NCBI GenBank assembly: GCA_958496175.1
Contig: OY292279.1
Coordinates: 1,860,001 to 1,924,000 of the forward strand
Length of the DNA: 64,000 nucleotides
Source: Sisyra terminalis
Taxonomy: Eukaryota > Arthropoda > Insecta > Neuroptera > Sisyridae
Direction of reading: 5' to 3'
In this document: piece by piece, positions 49,833 to 60,970 of the stretch
Layout of the letters: every line of letters begins with the position of its first letter
Position numbering within the stretch: the first letter of the stretch is position 1
Translations under genes and position numbers: made by a program
The notes under the pieces: model-generated
What the model was told of the DNA's origin: nothing
The model's input: only the letters and a program-made list of their open reading frames with translations
Database searches by the model: none

Positions 49833-50732
49833 AGCAAACAAATCGACAACTTTTAAGTTGACATTCTTATTAAATTTTTTGAAAGTTTTATTAGATATTT
49901 TCGATTTAAGACTTAATTAAAATACAATGCTATCCACATGGATTTTTTGGTGAAACCGAGAGAATAGAGATCCATAAGGATCCCAATACCAATTAACAAG
50001 AACCGTAGGTGATTCTTCGGATTTTTTAGTTGAATACCTCTTTAACAAAAAAAAAAGAGAGAAGGGTTATCCTGCCCCTTATTGATTGACATGCTGTTCT
50101 TTAACATTGACATTATTCTGAGTCTTATAAGACGGCTTGAAGAGCACATTGAAATCAGTTTTGGTGTAATTATGGTCTCAAGATGCGACCTGGAAAGATT
50201 ACGAAACGTTGGTAAATCATTCGACTTTTGGATCCGAAAGTCACAACCTTTACTCTAAAGAGTTGTACTTTGATTTAGTTAAATTTAATTGGAAATTGGA
50301 AAATTTAATTTGGAGACCATTGTCTAATTTCACCCTAAATTTAAGGTGACATCCATCATTTCAATCATTCTGGTCTTCCAAATGAATATTTAAAACAAAT
50401 ATTTTTCGATTATTATGTGATTTATTTATCCTATATCGATTAGGCAACAAAATTTTAAACTATTTAAACCTCTGCTAACGATTTTTCATCGATTGGCAAA
50501 CAAAAAATGCGGAAAATTCAAACTTTGATCTTACCAACTTTTCGTGGACTTTTTCAAAAGAAAGCACCGAGAAGGAAAGATCCATATAGATCCCAATACC
50601 AATCAACAGGGATCGTAGGGTCGGATTTCATCCGACCTGGAGGTGATTTTTCGGATTTTTAAATTGAATAGCTCTTCAACAAAATAGCGAACGATTATCC
50701 TGCCCCTTATTGATTGACATGCTGTTATTTAA
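49833..50732 (+). repeat. Repeat W, locus 2
   Basis: AAAGCAAACAAATCGACAAC through GACATGCTGTTATTTAA parallels 32071-32968 almost base for base. The empty TTAA equivalent is at 50101-50104 and the occupied one at 50729-50732. Confidence 0.8.
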
Positions 50733-51443
50733 GGGTGGATCACCGTCAGAAAAATAAAATTGGTTTTTTTTTCATAAATGTCTTCTTATAACATTCAAGA
50801 ATAACGTGTTAAAAGGATTGGAATAGCTGACTAATATATTTTCACTGATAAAAATTGAATAAATTGATAATAATATAAGAAAACTTTAAATGCGTTTTTC
50901 TCGAAATTTCGAAACTTTTTAAAACTGTGAGACAAGACTTCTCAGAAACTATCCGACGGATTGACTTGAAACTGGAAAGTGTTATAGTTCAACACGTCTT
51001 CTTGATACTGAACCTCTGAAATTGGCCAAATATCCCCCCCTCTCAAAGTGGGAGAGGGGGAAAGGTCCCAAAAAAAGGTCGTTTTTTTTAACTTTTTTTT
51101 CAAAGTCGCGCCATTTTGTGAATTTTCAACTTTTTTCGGATTTTTGAGGTTCAGTACCAAGAAGACGCATTACCAAAACCTAAATTCTTTCGAAAACTAT
51201 GATTCGACTTCCGGTTTCCGAAAAAACTTGTCTCCCGTTTGCCTCCTCATTTTTGAGGACTCTTTTTCAAAGCGCTGTAAAAGTGGGAGGGGGAAGGGGA
51301 CATATCGGGGTAAATAAGAAAAAAATAGTTCAAAACTTCAACTTCTACATGCCGAAGACCGTTTTTTAATATCTCTAAAAAAAAAACAATGGCATGAGTT
51401 TTAAAAAAGTCATTTTTTTTTTCGTTCTGACGGTGATCCACCC
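50733..51443 (+). mobile_element. TTAA-type MITE, complete (711 bp)
   Basis: Starts GGGTGGATCACCGTCAGAA and ends TTCTGACGGTGATCCACCC, a perfect 19-bp inverted terminal repeat. TTAA flanks both ends (50729-50732, 51444-51447). TTAA targets are used by piggyBac and Kolobok elements; I cannot tell which without a transposase. The right flank (CATTTTCATTATTCTGAC) resumes repeat W exactly, as at the empty sites 32337 and 50101. The long frame at 51247-51624 on the minus strand is a by-product. Confidence 0.85.
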
Positions 51444-51447
51444 TTAA

Positions 51448-51640
51448 CATTTTCATTATTCTGACCACCATGAATGGTATATTATTAGACGGTTTGAAGA
51501 GCATATTGAAATTAGTTTTGGTGCAATTATGCCCATGAAGATGGGACCTAGAAAGATTACGAAACGTTGGTAAATCATTCGGCTTTGGATCCGAAAGCTC
51601 CATATTAGCCAATAAAATTTTCAACTATTTTATCACAAAA
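51448..51640 (+). repeat. Repeat W, continuation after the MITE
   Basis: CATTTTCATTATTCTGAC, GACGGTTTGAAGAGCATATT, AGATTACGAAACGTTGGTAA and TTTGGATCCGAAAG follow 32341-32480. It is more diverged than the W copies to the left of the MITE. Confidence 0.7.
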
Positions 51641-52424
51641 CGGGTTCTTTCACAACCCTCAAGCCCCAAGAAAAATGCGGAAAATTCAAACTTTAAAATT
51701 TTATTGGCTAATCAGTATAGGGAAGTTTATTTAGTTTGAAATATGCTAGTGGCAAATATGCAGAAACATAATTAATTATTCGTTTTGTGAAAATAAAATC
51801 GAAAAGCAGCGTCAATTTCAAACTGACAAATTTTGAGTAAATGAAAAAGCAAAGTTGTTGAAAATTACATTAAAGCATCAGTTTCAAACATCCATCAACG
51901 ATATTTAAAGCACATAACGTCGGAAACTATTTCGACCGAAAACTTATAACTTCATTTGTCTATGTGAGCTTCGAAATTAACGATTGTTTCGGGGGAATTG
52001 ATTGAAAAATTTGCGTTCATCAAATATGTTACAACTTTAATGAAGAGATTCAGACATTTTTCGTCGGAAATCGAACAGCAAAATGTAAATACGTCACCAA
52101 AGCTTTGTCTACGAAAAGCTTTGTGAAAAACAATCAAACTCAACATTTGTGTCACGTGTCACATTTTACAACGACAAAAAAGCTCCACTTTAAATCAAAG
52201 ACACTTCAAACACATCTCCTGACGATGGAAATTTCTTTTATAATTTCAAAATGAAATTATTTCATTTCTATTAAACACTTTTATTTTCTTTTTAATAAAA
52301 AATTGATAAGTGGCTTTTCTTACAAAATTATCAACAATTGTGGAATTTGATTGAAAATATTTCATTTCAAACGATAATTTTTTTAATTTAAACGAAAATC
52401 GATAGAAAATCGAATTCCCTATCG
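51641..52424. other. Unique AT-rich DNA
   Basis: AAAAGCTT and AAAAGCTCC words near 52110 and 52181. No gene was recognised. Confidence 0.4.
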
Positions 52425-52550
52425 CAAATAATTGGTCGGTAAGGCAGTTTGTTTGTATTGGAGATCAAGAAATCAATATAGGTGCGAGGAAATCCACATA
52501 GATGGCACTTAAGTAGCGCCATGATTTTATACATTGGTAAAGCTTGAAAT
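52425..52550 (+). mobile_element. Possible tRNA-derived SINE, copy 2
   Basis: ATTGGTCGGTAAGGCAG, GAGATCAAGAAATCAATATA, GGTGCGAGGAAATCC and ATGGCACTTAAGTAGCGCCAT align in order with 29943-30040. The B-box is degraded relative to copy 1, while the terminal hairpin is preserved. Confidence 0.45.
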
Positions 52551-53511
52551 CTTCCGGTATCCTTTTTACAACATTCAAATTTGATTGACTGATTAATTTT
52601 TGGCACCTAAAACAATAAATTTCAGTAAATTTTATTTCAATCTCTCATTTGAAATTATGTAAATTGTCGAGATATTTATGACGCGTTTCAATGTCCAAAG
52701 ACTAAAAAGTGTTTGATAGTTTTGATGAAATATTTCTTCCGCTTTCACTCCTCCACCCCCCTCGTTCAACTCATATTCATAAGAGCGTATAAAAATTTCA
52801 TCGCTTTAACGCTAGAGAAAATGCTAATAAATTGAATGACGTGATAGATTGCTTTCGATCATAAAACGTTCAACTTTTATTTGATCGAAAAAATAAGTTC
52901 TACTACAAAGTTTTGGCTCCGGCGCTAATATTTTCAAACAAATTTCACACTTAAACCTCTTGACGAGATAAATGCAATTTTTCTCTTGCAATGTTTCGTT
53001 CATTTGTTATATTAGAAATTCGCTTCTTTTTTTTTTTTTTTGGTCTTCCTAGTACTCTTCTTGGCTCGTTATAAACTAATGAACAAAAACGCGTTTTTTC
53101 AATTCCTATGAGATTCCATTAAATGTCATTGTATAAAGTTCATGCAAAAGTTTGTTTTTGTTAAAAGTTAGTTTCATTTTTTTTTTTTTGGTTTTGTTTT
53201 AATTTTCCGTCAAGTTATGCGCGCCTCGCGACATTTTCCCGAAACATTCGTGTTGCAATCGAGCGAATAGAATAGCTTTGAGCTTTTTAATCAAACCGCC
53301 ACCAAAGTTGGAAAGCTCCCCCTCTTCATTATTGAAACAATATAATCGAACGATTCTCCTCACCCCCCTGTCCGCCCCACATAATTACCCAGCCATATAA
53401 TTATCGCAGTTGAAAACTAAGATCGCTTCGCCGTTCTTCCGTTCTACCTATTCACTAATGACTTTAAACGAGAAAATTAGAAGCTTTCGTTTCCATTTTG
53501 CAACATTGCAG
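52551..53511. other. Unique DNA left of the possible exon
   Basis: T14 run near 53028-53041 and T12 run near 53178. GAGCTTTTTAATC near 53279. It ends in TTCCATTTTGCAACATTGCAG, a plausible splice acceptor at 53510-53511. Confidence 0.4.
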
Positions 53512-53794
53512 ATTGATTTACAAAGCAAAATACCAAAAAAAAAAAAAAAAATTGCACTACCGCCAAGTATATCCGATTCTCGGGAGTAAAGGAGATCTTG
53601 TTGAAACCACGGCCACGACGGCGGTGCATGTGAAAAGAACCGTTCATAAAGATAATTGCATTTTAAACTACTTTAAGACAATTACGGCGGATATATACGG
53701 ACGTTATCTATCGCCAACATTAACCAAACCTGCGGAACTAGAAGATGGAGAAAAAAATCCTAAGATCAATTTCCACAGACCTCTGTATCAATAA
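53512..53794 (+). CDS. Possible terminal coding exon, unknown gene
   Basis: The only stretch that reads like real protein. After the acceptor-like TTGCAACATTGCAG, one frame stays open for about 94 residues (start LIYKAKYQ, end INFHRPLYQ) to a TAA at 53792-53794. It has no ATG near its start, so it would be an internal-start last exon with the first base completing a split codon. Codons are mixed and G-initial codons frequent, GC content is above that of the flanks, and low complexity is confined to a lysine run encoded by an A17 tract at about 53534-53550. An AATAAAA polyadenylation-like signal lies at 53841-53847. I recognise no domain, signal peptide or membrane segment. No other exon is visible upstream, so introns would have to be long. 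A chance open frame or pseudoexon remains possible. Confidence 0.35.
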
Positions 53795-53840
53795 TTTTTT
53801 AGTTGGACTTTTCCAAATGAATGTAATATTTACCTCCTTA

Positions 53841-53847
53841 ATAAAAC
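53841..53847 (+). promoter_or_regulatory. Polyadenylation-like signal after possible exon
   Basis: AATAAAA about 46 bp past the stop codon of the frame ending at 53794. The word is common in AT-rich DNA, so support is only positional. Confidence 0.25.
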
Positions 53848-54448
53848 AGATCATAAAGTTTACTTTTCGTTAACGAAAACTATTAAAAACGCCGTCCGCA
53901 ATAAAACAATTTATTCGCAAAAGATGTTTCCATGTAGGTACTACCACTGTCTTAGAATTGTAAAAGCATAACTAATTGCCTTTTGTATTTACACAACTGA
54001 ACGTATTTTATCATTTATAAATGGAATATCCAACGAGGATAGCCACGGGGATGGGAATGCCATATTCCATTGAAGATAGATTAGACAAGAGGTAATTTCA
54101 ATGTCTGTCTGTGGATGTGAGCATGCATAATATGCATTATATTATTTGATTATGTATAGACGGAAGAACGGGATGAGGGTGGAATGGATTTAAGGGTGCA
54201 ATGCTGGACGAGTAAAATGGCAAAAGCAGCTCGGTTGGATACTCTACTTATATTCTAATCGCATGGGGGTGGATGATGTTTGACGGCAGATATTTGAAAA
54301 TTTGGTACGGCGGATGGCACGTTTTAAGAGACGTGGCAGCTGACGCCTTTTCCTTTCGCACTCCCCCCACCCCCCCACCACATCCTTTTGCAATCACAAC
54401 TCACTTATTCGGCTGGAATTTACAAGAAATCCGAATGAAAACGGCCTG
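53848..54448. other. Unique DNA
   Basis: A frame at 54273-54497 crosses into repeat family F and has a proline tract from a C-rich run; it is not supported as coding. Nothing else was recognised. Confidence 0.4.
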
Positions 54449-57400
54449 GCGTGTCGGCAATTCAAAACTAGAAGAAAAAAAAAGCAGTTTTAATTAACAA
54501 AATTCAGTAGGAGTAATTAAATTAATAATTATCAAAAGTATTGAAATTTAACCGGTGATTGATTAATTATAAGATTTAAGGAATTAAATTAATTCGGTTT
54601 GCCATTGAAACGCCGGTGGAACATTGAATAAACTAGTTAGTTCCGTATTTGCATTGCTGCTATAAATCACAGTTGCAACAATAATTACTCCGAAACAAGT
54701 TAAGAAAAGGAAACATCAACAATGTGGATCATATAATTTAGTCATTCATTCATTCACTGCAACAAAAAGTTTCAATTAAATAAATTATGCATTTGACATT
54801 GGAATTTATAAATCAATATTGCTTTCTTTTCATTTTGATTCACAATTTATGTGAAGTGGTGAGGTAATACATTATATATTAAATCGAGACAATGTTTTAT
54901 AAAGTAAATAATTCCTCATAGAAATATAAAAGAAAGAAATATTGGTGTTTATTGAGCTAAACCGTAAATATAATCTCTAAAGTAAAAAATTTGATTCACC
55001 TAATGAATATCTGGTCTATAAACACCCAAAAAGTGTATTAAAAGAGTTCGCAATTTGCTGTATTGAACTAGGACGAGGAATCAATTATTCACAGCAATAT
55101 TTGGAAGCTTCGACGCCATACTTTTTAAAAAAGCTTCTTCAAAAAATCAAATTTCATTACCCTGAAAAAAATACATTTATTAAATGACTTTTATACAAAG
55201 CAATAATAATTACCGATCTAATTCATGTCTTTAATGATACAAATATATAATTATTACGTTTTTTGTGTAAATAGCGACATTGAGAAGCTTTCATCCAATA
55301 CTTTTGCAAATATTTTCATTAGGTTGACCATTAAATCATTATAAAATTTCTTATTGATTTTAATAATTAATCTGAAAAACATTGCAATTAGTAAGTGGGT
55401 TAATGTATATCACTTTGATTTTCGTTTACAAACGCACAATGGGACCTGGAGATCGGTTTCGTGGTTAAAAGTCTTTAGTGCATTTCCTTGGAACTGCACT
55501 TGGTTAGTCATTTGATTTGAAATATTTGCAACTATCCAAGTACTTGTATATCAATTTGGACCAAAATTAATTCATAAAACAGGGGAAAACTTCTAAAAAT
55601 TGAAACAGAAATCAATATGGTTTTTTTTAAGTGATTTACAATTTATTTAAAGGGAAATGATAGTTAAGTTAATTAAATTAAGTGACAATGTACTATAAAG
55701 CTTTAATATTTTTTATATGATTCACCTTCCGAATATCAAATTTATAAACACCAAAAAGTGCATTAAAAGTGTTCGAAATTTGTTGTATTGAACAAGAAGA
55801 GTTCAAATCAATGGCTTAACGTTCGTAGCACCAAAATTAAATTGTTGCATTATATTATTTACGACAGTAATTAGAAGCTTCTATGCAATAGTTTTTCCAA
55901 AAAACTTCTTCAAAATATCAAGTTTCTTTAGTCTGAAAAAAGAAAATACAATTACTCGTTGAGTTTTAATTAAATGAATAATGACCTTTTTATAAGTCCC
56001 AATCTAATTAATATCTTTAATGACGCAAATTAATGTTTTGACGAAAAATATTAAGGCCTTATAGTTTTTACAAATTAATAAATTTTCACCCAATACTTTT
56101 GCAAATATTTTCATTGTTAGGTTCTTTAGAAAATCATTTCAAAATTTCTTCTTGAATTGTTAAAATGATCTGAAAAATAATTTAATTATTAAGGAAGTTA
56201 ATTTATAACACTTGGATTTCGCTTACAACGGCACAATGCGACCTGGGGATCGGTTTCGTGGTCATCAGTATTTTGTACATTTCCGTGGAATTGAACATAG
56301 TTAGTGCTTGGTTTGAAATATTTGCTACTATTTAAGTACTTATGTATCTATTTGGACGAAAATTAATTCATAAAACGAAGAAAACATCTAAAAATTACAA
56401 TAGAAATCAATTTGTATAATGTTAACATTGCTCATATAAAAATTACCTGATTTCCATTTTTTCCAAATCATAAAGTTTGTTTATGGCCTCTCTATTAAGT
56501 AAATATCTATTATTACTTTTTCAAAATTGTTTTTCCATTGATTATAAGTATTATTCTTTAGAATAATGTTAACTTATTTTATGTTAAATTTCATCAAGCA
56601 GAATGACGTTTAAAATACTAACCTCATTTCACAATTAATCAAGTACATCATGGCGACATTAACGGAATATCTCCGAAAACATAGGAACATTACCGAAATT
56701 GATTCATGATGGAATAAAATCGAATTCCTCAGCCTACTATAATAAATATGGCAATATCTAAGCAGATATTATATGGAAAATTTGTGCAGTTTCGGATAAA
56801 GGCTGAAGCTAGTCTAAAATAAACATCGTTAACCCTAAAAATTTTAAAGGTCTTCCCTTTTTTTTTACTTATGAACCTGAAACTATTTTCTTCCTGAATT
56901 ATGAAGCTTATAATACAATTTCTAAGTTATAAAATGGTTTAGTGAAAATTTTATGGCATTTACAATGGAAAAGACATAAAATTGGTTTATTTTTCATTTA
57001 ATCATCTTAAGAGAATATTTTCAACATCAACATCAATTTCTTGACAATTCACAAATGCTACGACTAAATGAAAAGCTGGAGGGAACAGAGGGGTGAAAAA
57101 TTTATTTTTTATAAAATTTTTTTGATCCGAAGTCAACGATATTATGGTATAAACGGACTTGTAATGATAGATTCTTAATACTCAATGAAGTATATTCAGC
57201 TAATTGTAGGATATATGAAAATTTGTATTTCTTTGCAAATTTTACAAAATTGTTTATTTAAAAATGTACTTTTTTTCAGCAAATATCCTTATGTTTTTTT
57301 TTTTTTTTTTTGAAGAAATAGCAATAAAAATTCGATAGTCTATCGTTGCTCCTTAAAAGTTGGTGGATGCGTTTGATGCAACTAATGCAATTATAAATTC

Positions 57401-57640
57401 CGCAAAGTAAATTTAAGCCATAAAACTTTCTGTTTTACAAGTATTTGAGGCCTCTTATTTAAAATAAATCAAAATATTTATCAAAAAATACTTTTTTCCC
57501 CAAATTTTAGGATTTATTTCAAGCAAAAATGGGTAATGAATCCACCATAATGTACATTTGGTATAAAAAAGTTCATTTATGTAGCTTATCGAAAAAAAAT
57601 GAGCTAAATTATAACGAAATTCAATTGTTAATAACAAATC
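54449..57640 (+). repeat. Repeat family F, second large block
   Basis: It starts at GGCAATTCAAAACTAGAA, as at 10430, and follows 10431-14100 with high similarity through the box modules near 55438 and 56237 to the long unit at about 56435-57640. A stretch equivalent to about 12120-12430 of the first block is missing. The first 1.5 kb differ by only scattered bases, so this is a fairly recent copy. Confidence 0.75.
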
Positions 57641-58169
57641 TTATATGTACTAAAGATGGACGAAAATAAAGAAATGTTGATATAATTTATTTAATTTTCA
57701 CAAATAACAAGGTGATAAAGTTAAGTGAAACAATTTTCCATTAAAATTGGTTCGTTATGGAAAGTTTCAGTGAAAAATTTTACTGCAAACAAATAAAAGT
57801 TTCTTCACTTTGAATCGAAAGCAATTTATCGTTAAGATTTCATAGATGCGCCTCTGTTTCTAATTTATTCACTTGTTACTGATTGTTTAATGGAACAAAT
57901 AATTTTATCAACAAACAAAAAAAAAAGAAAGAAAAACGAAGCCAAGAGGGGAAAGTATTTTTAGTTTAATAAATTGTATGATTGTGTATGTATAAGTAGA
58001 TAGTGGTTTTTGGGATGGTTGAGCTTTTTATTGTTCATTTTGTTTAATTAATGAGCTTTAAGTTGTATGTTTTACGTGGATGTGTGTGTGTGTGTGGAAA
58101 ATTATAAGAAAAGCTTTGTTGAGTGACGCATGCGTTTAGCTGTATGTGGATGGGATAAGGGTGAGGTGG
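57641..58169. other. AT-rich DNA with a TG microsatellite
   Basis: TG repeat at about 58081-58097; GAGCTTTT near 58020 and GAGCTTTA near 58052. No gene was recognised. Confidence 0.4.
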
Positions 58170-58370
58170 GGTGTGGTTGACGTCGTGTGTGTGTATGGGT
58201 ATTAGTGATGAGACGCCGGACGGGCGGGTTTGGTATTATTCGTGACGTCGCGACGCCAGTCGTCGTAGCACCGGTCGCGTTGCACAGACGTCGTACATTG
58301 CGGTTACCAACTTTGCGACGTATTTTCACGCCGTACACGAGAAATATACGCGGCGCGATATGCGACAATG
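58170..58370. promoter_or_regulatory. CpG-rich island with two CRE-like sites
   Basis: By far the densest CpG cluster in the window, with repeated CGACG words. TGACGTCG occurs at 58178-58185 and 58243-58250, one base off a perfect CRE. Both strands have open frames across it (58187-58438 plus, 58102-58419 minus), which CpG-rich DNA produces by depleting stops. It could be a promoter, a first exon or a foreign or old repeat piece; the sequence alone does not decide. Confidence 0.4.
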
Positions 58371-59639
58371 CTACTACAACCCTTAACCATCCAACCCTTA
58401 TCGCCCACCCCCGCATCAACTTTTATCATCAACAATAACCCCAAACCAAACAGAAAAGAAAATTAACAGTCACTGCCAATTTCTGGTCTCCCAATCAAGT
58501 GATGTGTTTTTGTTTGAAAATTTAATCTAGCGTGCTTGATGTACATTTTTGTTTTATGTGTGTTAGAGAAACAAAAGCAAGTCAGTGAGTGTTTATTTTA
58601 ATGGAAGAGCAAATCGAAGACGTTTTTCATAAATTTAAAAGGGAAATATATAAATATATTTCCATTTCTCGTTCCAGTACGTAAGCTCGCGCCTCGTATA
58701 ACCCCCGTATATTTTGGAATATACACGCGAAAAAAAAAAAACAAAAAAACAAAAAAACAACGAACGGTAAAATTGATTCAAAATCCTTAAACTTCCGCAT
58801 CGGTTTCACCGTCATAGCAATTTAAAAGAAAATGATATTCTTACGATTGACAAATCGAAAAACTAATTTTTCCCGTATTTAAGAGCACATTTTTCCGGTT
58901 TTTCATTCTTTTTTTTTTTTTGCTTTTTTCGTGGAGTGAATTATTGTCGGGACTGGGAAACTGGATGAAAACGAAACATTTCGGGAAATGGTTTTTAACG
59001 GTTTGGCCCCCAAGTCTGGGCTGAATTATTTGCCCGTATCTCACCGCCGCACCGTTTCCTCGCACCCGTCCACACCCACCCACCCCCCGAAGACCCGGTG
59101 TGGTTCTACGGCAAATATATTGTTACATAAGTGCTTGTATCCCCTTGATCAATTTTCCGGCTTTTCCAAAGATTAAATTCGGTGCGTTATTTCTTTAAAT
59201 TCCACGCTCAATTGCTTCTAATTGAATAGGTATGTGTTATTCATTTGTTTTTGGTATAATTTTCATGTAATCTTAAAGTTTTGATTTAAATTTCAAGTTT
59301 TAAAGTGTATTTAAAAAGTACCTGAATTTCGTAAGATAGATAAGGTAACATAAGTTAGTACATTTGGCACTCTAGTGGCGGCGCCAAATCTTAAGTTCCC
59401 GTGTAATGATTAAAATTCGCGCTTTTTGAAGCGCTAGCGCGCTAGATCTCGAATTTATGCCATATTTTAACAATAAGTTTCGATTTTTTGTATCAATAGT
59501 TTGTGATTATCGTGCTGAATGATTTTCAAATGTTTTTGGGTATATTGAAGCTTCAATTGTCAGCCAAATTGTGTCTAATTCCCCAGTTATTTCGTCTAAA
59601 ATATCATTATTAGTTAATTTTTTGTGGTGCATCAAGTAA
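58371..59639. other. Unique DNA
   Basis: A-rich imperfect repeat at about 58730-58762, C-rich run near 59068-59090 and a palindromic GCGCTAGCGC at 59431-59440. Overlapping frames at 58841-59176 on both strands are not convincing. Confidence 0.4.
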
Positions 59640-60970
59640 CAATATAAATAAGGAAGTATTATTTTATTAAAATTTATAATCTCCTTGATTGATAACTTTG
59701 AAGTACGATACTGTGACTAGGCAACTTGATTTCATCTAAGTTATAAGGGTTGCCTATACAATGTTGTTCTGAAAAGCTTTTGAAGACCTCACGTCTTTTG
59801 ATCTATTTGGAAGTGTTTAAATTTCAAATTTTGGCTGAATTTTATTAATTGTTGAAGTTTAAGTTTCCCCGTAACGATTTTATTAGATTTCAGCGACTTA
59901 TAATCGATTATTCTGATCTGGTTTCATCAAATGCCAGTACTTTTGAGGTATTAACAATCGTTTATGTTGTTACTGTAACTAGGCAACTTGATTCCATCTA
60001 AGTTTTGATGATTGCCTATACGATATTGTTCTGAAAGATCTGAGAAGACCTCATGTCTTTTGATATATTTTGAGGCGTTTGAATTTTAAATTTTCAGTTA
60101 AAATGCATTAATTGTTGCTGTTTAAGTTCCCCTGCAACGATATTATTAGATTTCAGCGACTTACAAGCGATAATTCCGATCTGGTTTCCTCAAATGCCAG
60201 TACTTTTGAAGTACTGACTAATGTTGATGTAGTTTCTGTAACTAGGCAACTTGTTTCCATACAAGTTGTGATGGTTGCCTATATTTACTGTGCTGGAAGT
60301 CCTTAAAAGACCTCTTGTCTTTTGATATAATTTGGGGGCGTTTAAGCTTCAAATTTCAAATGAAATATATTAATTTTTGATGTTTAAGTTCCTTCGTGAT
60401 GATTAAATTAGAATTCAGCAACTTATAAGCGATTATTCTGATTTGATTTCATCAAATGCTAGTAACTTTGAAGTATTAACAAAAACTTATGTAGTTACTG
60501 TAACTAGGCAACTGGTTTTCAAATAATGTATGAGGGTTGCCTATACTTGCTAAGCTAAAAGACCTTAAAAGAAATCAGATCTTTTGGAAGCGTTTAAGTT
60601 TCAAATTTTGGCAGAAGTGCATTAATTGTTAATGTTTAATTTCCCTTGTAACGCTTTAATTAGACTTCAGCCACTTATAAGCGATTATTCTGATCTAATT
60701 TCATCAAATACCAATACTTTTGAAGTACTAGCAAACCTTTATAAAGTTAATGTAACTAGGCAACTTGATTCCATATAAGTTACACTGGTTGCCTATACTT
60801 ATTGTATTGAAAAATCCTAAAAGATTTAATGTTTTCTGAAAGCGTTTAAGTTTTAAATTTCGGTTGAATTGCATTAATTATTATTGATTAAGCTCTCCCG
60901 TAACGATTTTATTAGATTTCTGCAACTTATAAGCGATAATTCCGATCTGGTTTCATCAAATACCAGCAAT
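59640..60970 (-). repeat. X-related satellite array, ~262-bp units
   Basis: Five units carry ACTAGGCAACT(T/G)G, about 20 bp, then (A/G)TTGCCTATA. The GCAACTTG starts lie at 59721, 59983, 60246, 60508 and 60760, giving periods of 262, 263, 262 and 252 bp. Other shared words are TTTCATCAAATGCCAGTACT, TTTGAAGTA and GATTATTCTGATCTG. Read in reverse the core aligns with family X at 18700-22190, including the CGAACG/AACGATTG part. The open frame at 60112-60306 is a by-product. Confidence 0.85.

Noticed and set aside
51247..51624. A 125-codon open frame on the minus strand
   Set aside because: It spans the MITE 3' end, its terminal repeat and the flanking W repeat, so it is a chance frame.
58102..58438. 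Coding exon in the CpG-rich island
   Set aside because: Open frames exist on both strands, as CpG-rich DNA tends to give, and no domain or clear splice pair favours either.
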